NCBI GenBank assembly: GCA_021107455.1
Contig: JAIOSU010000178.1
Location: forward strand, 1 to 45,721
DNA: 45,721 nt
Reading direction: 5' to 3'
From: Clostridiales bacterium
Lineage (GTDB): Bacteria; Bacillota; Clostridia; Peptostreptococcales; Acidaminobacteraceae
Within the stretch, counting starts at the first letter, position 1, and every line of letters starts with the position of its first letter. The notes under the pieces were generated by a model. It saw only the letters and a list, made by a program, of their open reading frames with translations, was not told the DNA's origin and searched no databases. Positions 23,654-32,738 of the stretch are shown in pieces. The translations under genes and the position numbers were made by a program.

Positions 23654-23669
23654 AATAAGAGGAGTAGTC

Positions 23670-26600
23670 ATGTCAACAATCCCATTTGTCCATTTGCATT
23701 TGCATACTGAATTCAGTTTGCTGGATGGCTTCACTAGAATAGATAAACTTTTTGAAAAAGTTAAAATGCTTGGAATGGAAGCGGTTGCGATTACAGACCA
23801 TGGCGTTATGTTCGGTGTGGTTGATTTCTATAAAGCTGCTAAAAAGCACGGCATCAAGCCTATCATAGGTTGTGAGGTATATGTTGCTCCGAGAACTAGA
23901 TTTGATAAAGAACCCGGTGTGGACAAGAATGCGGGGCATTTAGTTCTGCTCGTGAAGAACGAAACCGGGTATAAAAATTTAATAAAGATGGTTTCTGCAG
24001 GTTTTACAGAAGGTTTTTACTATAAACCAAGAATTGATTATGAGATGCTTAAATCACACAGTGAAGGATTGATCGCACTAAGTGCTTGTTTGGCAGGTGA
24101 TATTCAAAGACTCTTGTTTGACGGAGACCTAAATGGTGCCGAACGATTGGCATTAAAATTGAAGGACATGTTTGAACCTGGAGATTTTTATCTTGAATTA
24201 CAAGACCATGGCATCAAAGAGCAACAAATTGTCAATCGAAGGCTGATCGATCTTTCAAAGAAAACAGACATTGAGCTGGTGGCTACCAATGATGTGCATT
24301 ATCTTGACGAAGAAGATGCCGACACACATGACATTCTACTGTGTATCCAAACTGGAAAGACACTCTCAGATCGTGAACGCATGAAATTTCAAGGTAAGGA
24401 ATTCTATCTGAAATCCCCTTCAGAAATGGGCGATCTTTTTGGGACAAAGGAAGAAGCACTACTCAATACGGTTAAGATCGCAGACAAATGTCACTTTGAT
24501 TTTGATTTCAGCACGACACATTTACCTGAGTACAATGGTATTTCAGAGCCACCTGAAGTATATCTCAGAAAATTGTGTATGGAAGGCATCATTAAAAAAT
24601 ACGATGTGAAACAATTGCATTTGGATCGATTGGAATATGAACTTGAAACGATTCATAAGATGGGATATGACGATTATTTTTTAATAGTATGGGATTTCAT
24701 CAAGTTCGCGAAGGAGAGAGGCATTAGTGTCGGTCCTGGGCGAGGAAGTTGTGGTGGAAGTATTGTTGCCTATGTTCTGGATATAACTGAGGTCGACCCA
24801 ATCAAATATGATTTGATCTTTGAGCGGTTTTTAAATCCGGAAAGAATAACCATGCCAGATATTGATATCGATTTTGAGGACGATAGACGCTCTGAAGTCA
24901 TTGACTATGTCGTTCAAAAATATGGCAAGGACAGGGTTGCTCAAATCATCACATTTGGTACAATGGCAGCCAGGGCGGCAATTCGAGATGTCGGACGTGT
25001 TATGGATCTTCCATATCAGGATGTTGATCGAATTGCGAAGGAGATTCCGATGGAGATTGGCATGACCCTTGAGAAAGCACTGACAGTTAATCCCAAATTG
25101 GTCGAACTTGTACAAAGCTCTGACGAGAATAAGACTCTGATGTCATCAGCTATAAAACTCCAAGGTGTTCCAAGGCATGCATCCACACATGCAGCCGGAA
25201 TAGTCATTTCAAAGAAGACAATTGATGAGTATGTACCCCTTTATTTACAAGAGGGTAACATTTCAACCCAGTTCAATATGAATCTGCTTGAAGAACTTGG
25301 ATTGTTAAAAATGGATTTTTTAGGCTTAAGGACATTGACAGTTATCAAAAATGCTTTACAATTAATTGAGAAGACAGAAAATATAAAGATTGATCTTTTA
25401 AAAATTCCATATGATGATTCCGATGTGTATGACATGATAGGACAAGGTGACACACTTGGGCTCTTCCAACTTGAATCGGCTGGATTCAGGCGTTTTATGC
25501 GCGAATTGAAACCAACCGTTTTTGAAGATATCATAGCCGGGATATCTTTGTACCGGCCGGGACCGATGGATTCCATCCCGGTTTATATCAGGAACAAGAA
25601 CGATAGGTCATTGGTCGTTTTTAAAGACCAAAGACTAAAACCCATTTTAGAAGTGACCTATGGATGTCTTGTATATCAGGAACAAGTTATGCGTATAGTT
25701 CGTGAACTTGCTGGGTACAGCTATGGAAGAAGCGATATCGTAAGACGAGCCATGAGTAAAAAGAAAATGGATGTCATGGAGAGGGAACGCAACTTCTTTA
25801 TCAATGGAAAATTGAACGAAAAAGGTGAGGTGGAACTGGCGGGTTGTCTCAGAAATGGGGTCAGTGAAATTGCAGCCAATCAGATTTTTGATGAGATGAT
25901 CGATTTTGCGAAATATGCTTTCAACAAATCGCATGCTGCGGGATATGCAATCATTGCTTACCAGACAGCATATTTGAAAAAACGTTTTCCAGTGGCTTTT
26001 TTGGCTGCTTTGATGACCAGTGTAATGGGGAATCATTCAAAGCTCGGAGTTTATATTCAGGACGCAAAAGACCATGGCATCAAAATATTACCACCAAGTG
26101 TCAACCACAGCATTGGAAGTTTCAGTGTTGAAAATGGTAGTATACGTTACGGACTCAATGCTATAAAAAATGTTGGCAAAGGTAATATAGATGCAATTGT
26201 AAGAGCTCGAGAAACAGGCGAGTTTTTAGGTTTTTTTGATTTTTGTGAAAGAGTGGATGCTTCTGAACTCAACAAAAAAGCTGTTGAAAGTTTGATCAAG
26301 GCAGGTGCTTTCGATATTCTGGATCATAAACGGTCACAACTCTTGGCAGTTTTTGAGAGAACGATTGATGGGATGCATACCATGAGAAGAAAGGGTGCAG
26401 AAGGTCAATTTTCAATATTCAATCTTGAGAACACCAGCATATCCTCAGAAGATGTAGGCAATACATTGCCACTCATTCCTGAACTCAGACCTTCTACATT
26501 ACTCCAGTTTGAAAAAGAGATGCTTGGTATATATCTTAGTGGGCATCCACTGGATCAATACAAAGATGCACTAATCAGTTTGACTGATGCCAACTTGAGT

Positions 26601-27155
26601 GAAATCAAAGAATCATTGAGCGAAGATGAAACTCCGATCGTTAAAGATGGAGAAAACATTTCTGTCGGTGGAATGATTCTAAACATAACGACCAAGATCA
26701 CAAGAAACAATCAACATATGGCTTTCATCACAATTGAAGATCTTTTTGATCAGATTGAGGTCATTATTTTTCCTCGGGTTTATGAACAGTATAAAACACT
26801 TCTAATTAAAGAGCAGGTTGTGTTGGTCAAGGGTCGTGTCGCGATGAAAGAGGATGAAGATCCCAAAATCATAGCCGACCAAATCATTGGGATTGAAGAC
26901 GGTATTAAAAACAACAAATCCAGGAGGCTTTACATCAGGTTTGATGAAAAAAATCCCATGTTGTTGAGCAAGATAGATATGGTGCTTAAGTCAAAGTATA
27001 AAATGGTAGAGAAAAATGCTCAAAAAATGGACGTGATCATTTATATTGAAGCTACCAAAGAACGTTTCAAAGTTGAAGGTCAGGTTAAAGTGACCCATGA
27101 TTTATTGGATCGTCTAGGAAAGATTGTTGGCAAAGACAACATAAAGATCAGGTAA
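23670..27155 (+). CDS. dnaE: DNA polymerase III alpha subunit, DnaE type
   Basis: 1161 residues. Replicative family C polymerase. Domains: N-terminal PHP (FVHLHLHTEFSLLDG, AITDHGVMFG), palm with catalytic PDIDIDFED, GPGRGSCGGSIVAYVL, fingers (RPGPMDSIPVYI, YQEQVMRIVRELAGY), helix-hairpin-helix, and C-terminal OB fold. Normal length for DnaE1. Ribosome binding site AGAGGAG. In Firmicutes DnaE usually extends primers for PolC. It stands before pfkA and pyk, a common order in Clostridia. Confidence 0.98.
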   Translation: MSTIPFVHLHLHTEFSLLDGFTRIDKLFEKVKMLGMEAVAITDHGVMFGVVDFYKAAKKHGIKPIIGCEVYVAPRTRFDKEPGVDKNAGHLVLLVKNETGYKNLIKMVSAGFTEGFYYKPRIDYEMLKSHSEGLIALSACLAGDIQRLLFDGDLNGAERLALKLKDMFEPGDFYLELQDHGIKEQQIVNRRLIDLSKKTDIELVATNDVHYLDEEDADTHDILLCIQTGKTLSDRERMKFQGKEFYLKSPSEMGDLFGTKEEALLNTVKIADKCHFDFDFSTTHLPEYNGISEPPEVYLRKLCMEGIIKKYDVKQLHLDRLEYELETIHKMGYDDYFLIVWDFIKFAKERGISVGPGRGSCGGSIVAYVLDITEVDPIKYDLIFERFLNPERITMPDIDIDFEDDRRSEVIDYVVQKYGKDRVAQIITFGTMAARAAIRDVGRVMDLPYQDVDRIAKEIPMEIGMTLEKALTVNPKLVELVQSSDENKTLMSSAIKLQGVPRHASTHAAGIVISKKTIDEYVPLYLQEGNISTQFNMNLLEELGLLKMDFLGLRTLTVIKNALQLIEKTENIKIDLLKIPYDDSDVYDMIGQGDTLGLFQLESAGFRRFMRELKPTVFEDIIAGISLYRPGPMDSIPVYIRNKNDRSLVVFKDQRLKPILEVTYGCLVYQEQVMRIVRELAGYSYGRSDIVRRAMSKKKMDVMERERNFFINGKLNEKGEVELAGCLRNGVSEIAANQIFDEMIDFAKYAFNKSHAAGYAIIAYQTAYLKKRFPVAFLAALMTSVMGNHSKLGVYIQDAKDHGIKILPPSVNHSIGSFSVENGSIRYGLNAIKNVGKGNIDAIVRARETGEFLGFFDFCERVDASELNKKAVESLIKAGAFDILDHKRSQLLAVFERTIDGMHTMRRKGAEGQFSIFNLENTSISSEDVGNTLPLIPELRPSTLLQFEKEMLGIYLSGHPLDQYKDALISLTDANLSEIKESLSEDETPIVKDGENISVGGMILNITTKITRNNQHMAFITIEDLFDQIEVIIFPRVYEQYKTLLIKEQVVLVKGRVAMKEDEDPKIIADQIIGIEDGIKNNKSRRLYIRFDEKNPMLLSKIDMVLKSKYKMVEKNAQKMDVIIYIEATKERFKVEGQVKVTHDLLDRLGKIVGKDNIKIR

Positions 27156-27176
27156 TGATGGATAGGAGTGAAAAAA

Positions 27177-28136
27177 TTGAAGAAAATTGGTGTTTTAACC
27201 AGTGGCGGAGATTCTCCAGGGATGAACGCCGCAATTCGGTCGGTAGTAAGAACTGCCATATATCAAGGACTGGAAGTTGCAGGGATATATCAGGGATATC
27301 AGGGCTTGATTCAAGGAGACATTGAAGATTTAAAAATCACTTCAGTAGGAGATATCATCCATCGCGGAGGCACTATGCTCAGAACCGCGAGATGTGAACA
27401 GTTTAAAACTGATGAAGGATTCAATAAAGGTCTGGATATGCTGAGAATGTTCAAATTGGATGGGCTGGTAGTGATTGGTGGAGATGGTTCCTTTAATGGA
27501 GCAAAAAGATTGGCTGATGCTGGTTTCCCGACGATTGGGATTCCGGGTACAATAGACAATGACCTAGCCTATACTGATTTCACATTAGGTTTTGATACAG
27601 CACTTACAACGGTTGTGAGTGCTATAGGCAATATCAGGGATACCTCTTCCTCTCATGGAACTGTGAATATAATTGAGGTCATGGGAAGAGACTGTGGTGA
27701 CATAGCTCTATACGCAGGACTTGCCGGTGGCGCTGAAGCTGTCATAATACCTGAGATTCCAAATGATGTCGATGCACTTTGCAGAACCATCATTCATGGG
27801 AAGAAACGCGGTAAGCTTCACAGCATCATATTGCTGGCAGAAGGTGTGGGAAAACCTTATGAATTGGCTGAGGAAATAAAAAGAAAAACCAATTCTGACG
27901 TAAAAGTGAGCGTCATTGGATATTTGCAAAGAGGCGGAACCCCAAGTCCAAGTGATCGAATCTTGGGCAGCAGAATGGGTGCATATGCGGTTGACCTCCT
28001 GGTTCAAGGTAAGTACGGTAGGGCAGTGGGAATCAAAGGTAATCAGATGATTGATTTAAGTTTTGGGGAAGCACTCGAAATGAAAAAGGATTATGATAGA
28101 AATATTTATGAGTTGGCACGTATTTTGGCCATATAA
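27177..28136 (+). CDS. pfkA: ATP-dependent 6-phosphofructokinase
   Basis: 319 residues from TTG 27177. The GTG at 27168 overlaps the AGGAG sequence (27164-27168), so it is unlikely. Commits fructose 6-phosphate to glycolysis. Motifs: GVLTSGGDSPGMNAAIRSVVR, GGDGSFNGAKRL, PGTIDNDLAYTDFTLGFDTA (catalytic Asp), MGRDCGDIALYAGLA, LQRGGTPSPSDRILGSRMG. The family's usual length. Followed 36 bases later by pyk. Confidence 0.98.
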   Translation: MKKIGVLTSGGDSPGMNAAIRSVVRTAIYQGLEVAGIYQGYQGLIQGDIEDLKITSVGDIIHRGGTMLRTARCEQFKTDEGFNKGLDMLRMFKLDGLVVIGGDGSFNGAKRLADAGFPTIGIPGTIDNDLAYTDFTLGFDTALTTVVSAIGNIRDTSSSHGTVNIIEVMGRDCGDIALYAGLAGGAEAVIIPEIPNDVDALCRTIIHGKKRGKLHSIILLAEGVGKPYELAEEIKRKTNSDVKVSVIGYLQRGGTPSPSDRILGSRMGAYAVDLLVQGKYGRAVGIKGNQMIDLSFGEALEMKKDYDRNIYELARILAI

Positions 28137-28172
28137 CATAAACAATTATAAATTAAATCTTAGGAGGATTAT

Positions 28173-29933
28173 ATGTTAAGAAAAACGAAAATCGTATGTA
28201 CCATTGGCCCAGCCAGTGAAGGAAAAGAAATTTTCAAAGAGTTGGTAAAAAACGGTTTGAATGTAGCCCGTTTGAATTTTTCTCACGGTGACCACCAAGA
28301 GCACCTTGCAAGAATTGAAATGATCAAAGAAGTCCGTGAAGAGCTCGGCATGCCTGTGGCAATTTTGCTCGATACCAAGGGACCGGAAATCAGAACTGGA
28401 AAATTCCTCGAGCCTGTTTATACATTGGTTGAAGGACAGGAATTTTTGTTGACGACAGAAGATATAGTTGGAGATCAAACCAAGTGTCAAATTTCATACA
28501 AAGGACTTCCAAATGATGTGAAAATTGGCGGCAAGATCTTGATTGATGACGGTTTGATTGAGCTGGAAGTACTTGAAAAAACTGAAACAACAATTCTCAC
28601 AAAAGTACTTAATGCTGGCGATATCAAAAATAACAAAGGTGTCAACGTTCCAGGTGTCAGCATCAATTTACCGGCTATCACACAAAAGGATATCGGAGAC
28701 ATTGTCTTTGGTATTGAAAACGGAATAGATTTCATCGCAGCCTCTTTTATTAGAAAAGCAGCCGATGTCCTTGAAATCAGAAGGGTACTTGAAGAAAATA
28801 AAGCTCATGAAATTCATATCATTTCAAAGATAGAAAATCAGGAGGGTGTTGACAATTTAGAAGATATCCTTGAAGTTTCCGATGGTCTCATGGTTGCCAG
28901 AGGTGACCTTGGCGTTGAAATTCCTACTGAGATGGTGCCGATTGTTCAAAAGCAAATGATAGAACTTTGTAATCGTGAAGGAAAACCTGTCATTACAGCA
29001 ACACAAATGTTGGACTCCATGATGAGAAATCCTAGACCAACTAGAGCAGAAGCCACTGACGTTGCAAATGCTATTTTCGATGGTACTGATGCAGTTATGC
29101 TTTCAGGTGAGACAGCTGCTGGTAAGTATCCAATAGAAGCTGTAGTCACAATGGCTAAAATCGCGCATGAAGCTGAAAAAGCTTTGAATTACAAAGAAAT
29201 GCTACAAAAGAGAATCCAATATTCCAAAGATTATGGTGTAACTTATGCTGTAAGTCATGCCACTGCAACATCAGCTCTTGAACTGGATGCGGCAGCGATC
29301 ATTACTGCTACATCATCTGGATACACAGCTAAAAATGTATCTATGCTCAAGCCAAAATCACCAATAATCGCTTGTACGATTTCTGATGCGGTTTGTAGAA
29401 AATTGGCATTGGTTTGGGGCGTATTCCCTCTCGTAATTGGCGATGCGACATCAACTGATAAAATTTTTGAGATTTCAGTTGAAAAAGCGAAACAAAATGG
29501 GTTCATCACAGATGGCGATTTGGTTGTCATTACTGCTGGAGTTCCAGTTGGAGTATCAGGTGCAACCAATATCATGAAGATCCATTTGGTTGGAGAAGTG
29601 TTGATTAAAGGTACAGGACTTGTAAAAGATTATATCAGAGGAAATGTTTGCTTAGGTAACACTGCAGAAGATCTTGAAGGCAAATTCAAAGATGGGGACA
29701 TCATTGTAGCTTCTTACACCGATAAAGACTTGGTGCCTTATATTGAGCGTTCATCAGGATTTATAGTAGAAGAGGGTGGATACACTTCTCATGGAGCTAT
29801 TGTCGCACTCAGCCTCAAGAAGCCGTGTGTAGTTGGTGCAAATAATGCTACCGAACTTTTAAAAGACGGTATGGAGATTACTCTGGATTCCACTAAGGGT
29901 ATTGTTTACGCAGGGAAAGCACGTATGCTTTAA
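28173..29933 (+). CDS. pyk: Pyruvate kinase with C-terminal PEP-utiliser domain
   Basis: 586 residues. Converts PEP and ADP to pyruvate and ATP. Core TIM barrel with RKTKIVCTIGPAS, NVARLNFSHG, LDTKGPEIRTG, AARGDLGVEIP-like VARGDLGVEI, and MLSGETAAGKYP. After the allosteric domain there is an extra swivelling domain (GFIVEEGGYTSHGAIVAL) found in Bacillus-type enzymes, with a conserved TSH. AGGAGG precedes ATG 28173. Confidence 0.98.
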   Translation: MLRKTKIVCTIGPASEGKEIFKELVKNGLNVARLNFSHGDHQEHLARIEMIKEVREELGMPVAILLDTKGPEIRTGKFLEPVYTLVEGQEFLLTTEDIVGDQTKCQISYKGLPNDVKIGGKILIDDGLIELEVLEKTETTILTKVLNAGDIKNNKGVNVPGVSINLPAITQKDIGDIVFGIENGIDFIAASFIRKAADVLEIRRVLEENKAHEIHIISKIENQEGVDNLEDILEVSDGLMVARGDLGVEIPTEMVPIVQKQMIELCNREGKPVITATQMLDSMMRNPRPTRAEATDVANAIFDGTDAVMLSGETAAGKYPIEAVVTMAKIAHEAEKALNYKEMLQKRIQYSKDYGVTYAVSHATATSALELDAAAIITATSSGYTAKNVSMLKPKSPIIACTISDAVCRKLALVWGVFPLVIGDATSTDKIFEISVEKAKQNGFITDGDLVVITAGVPVGVSGATNIMKIHLVGEVLIKGTGLVKDYIRGNVCLGNTAEDLEGKFKDGDIIVASYTDKDLVPYIERSSGFIVEEGGYTSHGAIVALSLKKPCVVGANNATELLKDGMEITLDSTKGIVYAGKARML

Positions 29934-29949
29934 GATAAGGGAGAATCTA

Positions 29950-30975
29950 ATGATCAGCAGAACACTTGGAACAACAGGTCTTAATGTCAAGGCTGTAGGA
30001 TTCGGTGGGATTCCGATCCAAAGAGTCGAGCAAGATGAAGTCAATGCCATAATTGAAGCCATGATTGAAACGGGCATCAATTTTATTGATACCGCCAGGG
30101 GCTATACGGTAAGTGAATCCTTTATCGGAAACGCCCTCAGTGATGGTAAACGCAGTAATTTTGTAATTGCAACCAAATCACCTGCCAAAGATTATGAACA
30201 AATGAAAGCTGACATAGAAACAAGCTTAAAAAACCTGAAAACCGATTATATCGATCTTTACCAATGCCATTTGGTCAAAGAAATGGATCAATATAGACAA
30301 ATCCTATCTGAAAATGGTGCCTATAAAGCATTGGTCGAGGCTAAAACAGCTGGCAAAATCAGACACATCGGCATAACCTCCCATAGTGTGGATTTGCTTA
30401 ATGAGGTCATTGATGATATGCCATTTGAAACGATTCAATTTCCTTATAACATCATTGAGCGTCAAGCCGAAGAACTTTTCAAAAGGGCATCACAGAGGGG
30501 AATCGGTGTAATTGTAATGAAACCTCTTGCTGGTGGTGCACTTGAAAATGGAGAGCTCAGTTTGAAATTCATACTCAACAATCCAAATGTATCCGTGGTG
30601 ATTCCTGGAATGGATAAAGTCACACAAGTTTATGAAAATTCAAATGTGGCAAAGATGGATTTGACATTGACGGATTCTGAAAAAGAAGAGATTGAAAACA
30701 TTAGAACAACGCTTGGAGAAACATTCTGTAGAAGGTGCGGTTACTGTCTACCATGTGTAAAGGGCATAGATATTCCTACACAGTTTATACTAGAAGGTTA
30801 TCTGACAAGATACAATCTCAAGACATGGGCAATCGAACGCTATTTCGCAATGGACATCAAATCGACAGATTGTATAGAATGCGGTGAATGTGAGCCTAGA
30901 TGCCCATATGATCTTCCAATAAGAAAGATGCTTAGAAATGTGACAGATCAATTCGAAGTCCATAAAAATGTATAA
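29950..30975 (+). CDS. Aldo/keto reductase with C-terminal 2x[4Fe-4S] domain
   Basis: 341 residues from ATG 29950 (AAGGGAG upstream). An N-terminal AKR barrel with FIDTARGY, IATKSP and YQCHLV (Asp, Tyr, Lys and His of the usual tetrad) is followed by C-terminal cysteine clusters CRRCGYCLPC and CIECGECEPRCP, two ferredoxin-type clusters. Such fusions are widespread in anaerobes and are thought to use ferredoxin or NAD(P)H. Substrate unknown. The gene follows pyk by 16 bases and ends at its own terminator, so it may be co-transcribed with glycolytic genes. Confidence 0.92.
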   Translation: MISRTLGTTGLNVKAVGFGGIPIQRVEQDEVNAIIEAMIETGINFIDTARGYTVSESFIGNALSDGKRSNFVIATKSPAKDYEQMKADIETSLKNLKTDYIDLYQCHLVKEMDQYRQILSENGAYKALVEAKTAGKIRHIGITSHSVDLLNEVIDDMPFETIQFPYNIIERQAEELFKRASQRGIGVIVMKPLAGGALENGELSLKFILNNPNVSVVIPGMDKVTQVYENSNVAKMDLTLTDSEKEEIENIRTTLGETFCRRCGYCLPCVKGIDIPTQFILEGYLTRYNLKTWAIERYFAMDIKSTDCIECGECEPRCPYDLPIRKMLRNVTDQFEVHKNV

Positions 30976-30979
30976 AGCT

Positions 30980-31019
30980 AAAGCCATCGTATACTGAAAA
31001 GTAAACGGTGGCTTTTTTT
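30980..31019 (+). terminator. Intrinsic terminator of the pfkA-pyk-AKR transcript
   Basis: AAAGCCATCGT (30980-30990) with ACGGTGGCTTT around 31005-31015, one G-T wobble, followed by T-tract. It also lies at the 3' end of the convergent minus-strand genes. Confidence 0.8.
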
Positions 31020-31024
31020 AAAGG

Positions 31025-31450
31025 TTAGTGCTTACCAGTTGATTGAATGAAAAGCCCCAATATGACAACAACCATACCGAGAATGGTTTTAAGATCAAGA
31101 TCTCCGAAGAGCAAGTAATCTAAAAAGAAACCCATGGTCATTTGCCCAAGAAAAGGTAGAATCGCAATATGAATCGCCTTGATTCTAACCGCGTAATAAT
31201 TCATCATCACTATTATAGATAGACCGAGGATACCTCCCAAAAAGTACTTTATGGAAATATCGCCGAGATTAATTCCAGTGACCATAGGGGAAAGCAGAAG
31301 CATCAATATCATTCCGGTGACCAGTGCGAAAAAGTAATGATAAAATGAAGTTTTAATCGTCCCCAAAACAAGACTGTTTCTCCCATTCATGATCGGTGTC
31401 ACAGTGACTAAAAATCCGATAAAGATGGCTAGCAAGTATATAAATATCAT
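31025..31450 (-). CDS. DMT-superfamily DUF606 (YdcZ-like) membrane protein, second of pair
   Basis: 141 residues from ATG at 31450 (minus), with AAGGAG directly upstream. Longer in-frame translations start inside the neighbouring gene without a ribosome binding site. About five predicted transmembrane helices; no soluble domain. DUF606 proteins are half-size relatives of drug/metabolite transporters and often occur as adjacent pairs, which presumably form a heterodimer. Substrate unknown. It lies downstream of its partner, and the two are controlled by the shared divergent region. Confidence 0.85.
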   Translation of the reverse strand: MIFIYLLAIFIGFLVTVTPIMNGRNSLVLGTIKTSFYHYFFALVTGMILMLLLSPMVTGINLGDISIKYFLGGILGLSIIVMMNYYAVRIKAIHIAILPFLGQMTMGFFLDYLLFGDLDLKTILGMVVVILGLFIQSTGKH

Positions 31451-31460
31451 AGTGGTCTCC

Positions 31461-31877
31461 TTAAAATAACATGATCCAAATTCCCAGGGACATAACACCA
31501 ATCCCAATCCATTGTTTATAGTGTGTTTTTGAAGCGGTTTTCCCAAGCAAACCATATTGGTCGATGACCAAAGAGGTCACAACTTGTCCCATCATAGTCA
31601 GAGCAATCATGAGAGTAACTCCGATTTCAGCCATGACAAAATTATTGATGATGATGGTAAATGAGCCCATGACTCCTGGTAACATATAATGCCATTTAAA
31701 TGGACTTGAGTTCGTATTCCTACCAAACAAGATTAAAGTGACTCCAAAAAACAAGACACCAATCCCGTGGTATACGACATTGCTTATATATGTAGTTGTA
31801 ACCATACTCAATTGACCGTTAAAATAAATCATCAAGGACAATATGAGTCCTGTAAAATATGCTATCCATTTTGACAT
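31461..31877 (-). CDS. DMT-superfamily DUF606 (YdcZ-like) membrane protein, first of pair
   Basis: 138 residues with five predicted transmembrane segments. It is 10 bases upstream of its half-size partner (31025-31450). The helices carry small-residue and Asn/Gln positions typical of the family, including GVTLMIALTMMGQVVTSL. AGGAG lies just before the start on the minus strand. Together with the Crp/Fnr gene on the other side of a common regulatory region it forms a transporter plus regulator unit. Substrate unknown. Confidence 0.85.
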   Translation of the reverse strand: MSKWIAYFTGLILSLMIYFNGQLSMVTTTYISNVVYHGIGVLFFGVTLILFGRNTNSSPFKWHYMLPGVMGSFTIIINNFVMAEIGVTLMIALTMMGQVVTSLVIDQYGLLGKTASKTHYKQWIGIGVMSLGIWIMLF

Positions 31878-31929
31878 TTTATTTTCTCCTAATATTCTAT
31901 ATGATTATTATAAAGGATGAATTTGTTGA

Positions 31930-31953
31930 AAAATATGACATCTGTCATATTTT
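31930..31953. promoter_or_regulatory. 24-bp Crp/Fnr-type palindrome between divergent genes
   Basis: AAAATATGACA-TC-TGTCATATTTT is a perfect inverted repeat with a two-base centre. On the minus strand a -10 (TATAAT, 31912-31907) places its centre near -41.5 of the transporter pair, the class II activator position. On the plus strand it lies upstream of TATAAT (31986-31991), the likely -10 of the regulator gene. Confidence 0.65.
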
Positions 31954-32004
31954 GAATGAAATATTTGAATTGATGTGATAAAATCTATAATAGAGAGGTG
32001 TGAC

Positions 32005-32691
32005 ATGCAAGTTATTGAAAACAGACGAATGCTAACCGATTATGTAACGAAATACAATCTGGACGATATATTGCCAGAAGCATTGATTGAAGTCGCTGAA
32101 CTTTGCATCTATGAGCAAGGGGAGTCAATATTGACAGCGAATGAAACCATGAATTACTTTTACTTTTTCATGAGCGGGAAACTCAAAATTTTTCAGGTCC
32201 ATGAAAATGGTCGATCACTTTTGATTCAGTTTTACTCAAGATTTGATTCTCTAGGGGAAGTTGAGTTCATGAATGATGTATTGACCACTTGTTCGGTTGT
32301 GGCTGTCAAGAATTCAGACCTTATTAGAATACCATTTGATTCAATGAGATTATATGCAAAAGATCATCCACCTTTTTTAAGATATGTCATCAGATCACTT
32401 TCCACAAAATTGATTGCCGCAGATCAGCATCATTCCTACAATTTATTGTATCCAGTGAAAAATAGGTTGTCCAGTTATCTAAAAGCGCATTTGGGTGAGG
32501 GGAATAGCCTCGAACTATTGGATTCTTTTCAAGAAATATCTGAGTTCATAGGGACGACATATAGACAATTGCATCGCGCATTTCAACAACTTGAGGATCA
32601 AGGAATAATAGTCAAAACACATAGAACAATTCATGTATCGGATCCTGAATCGCTCACCAATCTAGCTGGACATATATACAACATACTTTAA
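32005..32691 (+). CDS. Crp/Fnr-family transcriptional regulator, YeiL-like
   Basis: 228 residues from ATG 32005 (GAGAGGTG at 31993-32000). An N-terminal cyclic-nucleotide-type sensory barrel (about 20-125), a dimerisation helix, and a C-terminal winged helix (ISEFIGTTYRQLHRAFQQLEDQGII). The sensing barrel lacks a visible cysteine cluster of Fnr type. YeiL-like members respond to nutritional or redox cues that are poorly defined. The adjacent palindrome and divergent transporter pair are the probable targets. Confidence 0.85.
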   Translation: MQVIENRRMLTDYVTKYNLDDILPEALIEVAELCIYEQGESILTANETMNYFYFFMSGKLKIFQVHENGRSLLIQFYSRFDSLGEVEFMNDVLTTCSVVAVKNSDLIRIPFDSMRLYAKDHPPFLRYVIRSLSTKLIAADQHHSYNLLYPVKNRLSSYLKAHLGEGNSLELLDSFQEISEFIGTTYRQLHRAFQQLEDQGIIVKTHRTIHVSDPESLTNLAGHIYNIL

Positions 32692-32699
32692 AGCACAAA

Positions 32700-32734
32700 A
32701 AAACGCCATTTGAATTGTCTTCAACTGGCGTTTT
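32700..32734. terminator. Bidirectional terminator between the regulator and GerMN genes
   Basis: AAAACGCCATTTGAA and TTCAACTGGCGTTTT pair around a TTGTC loop, A-rich on one side and T-rich on the other, at the meeting point of two converging genes. Confidence 0.8.
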
Positions 32735-32738
32735 GTCA

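Noticed and set aside
31930-31953. Palindrome as an intrinsic terminator
   Set aside because: A two-base centre cannot form a stable loop, there is no dedicated T-tract, and it lies between divergent promoters, so an operator is the better explanation.
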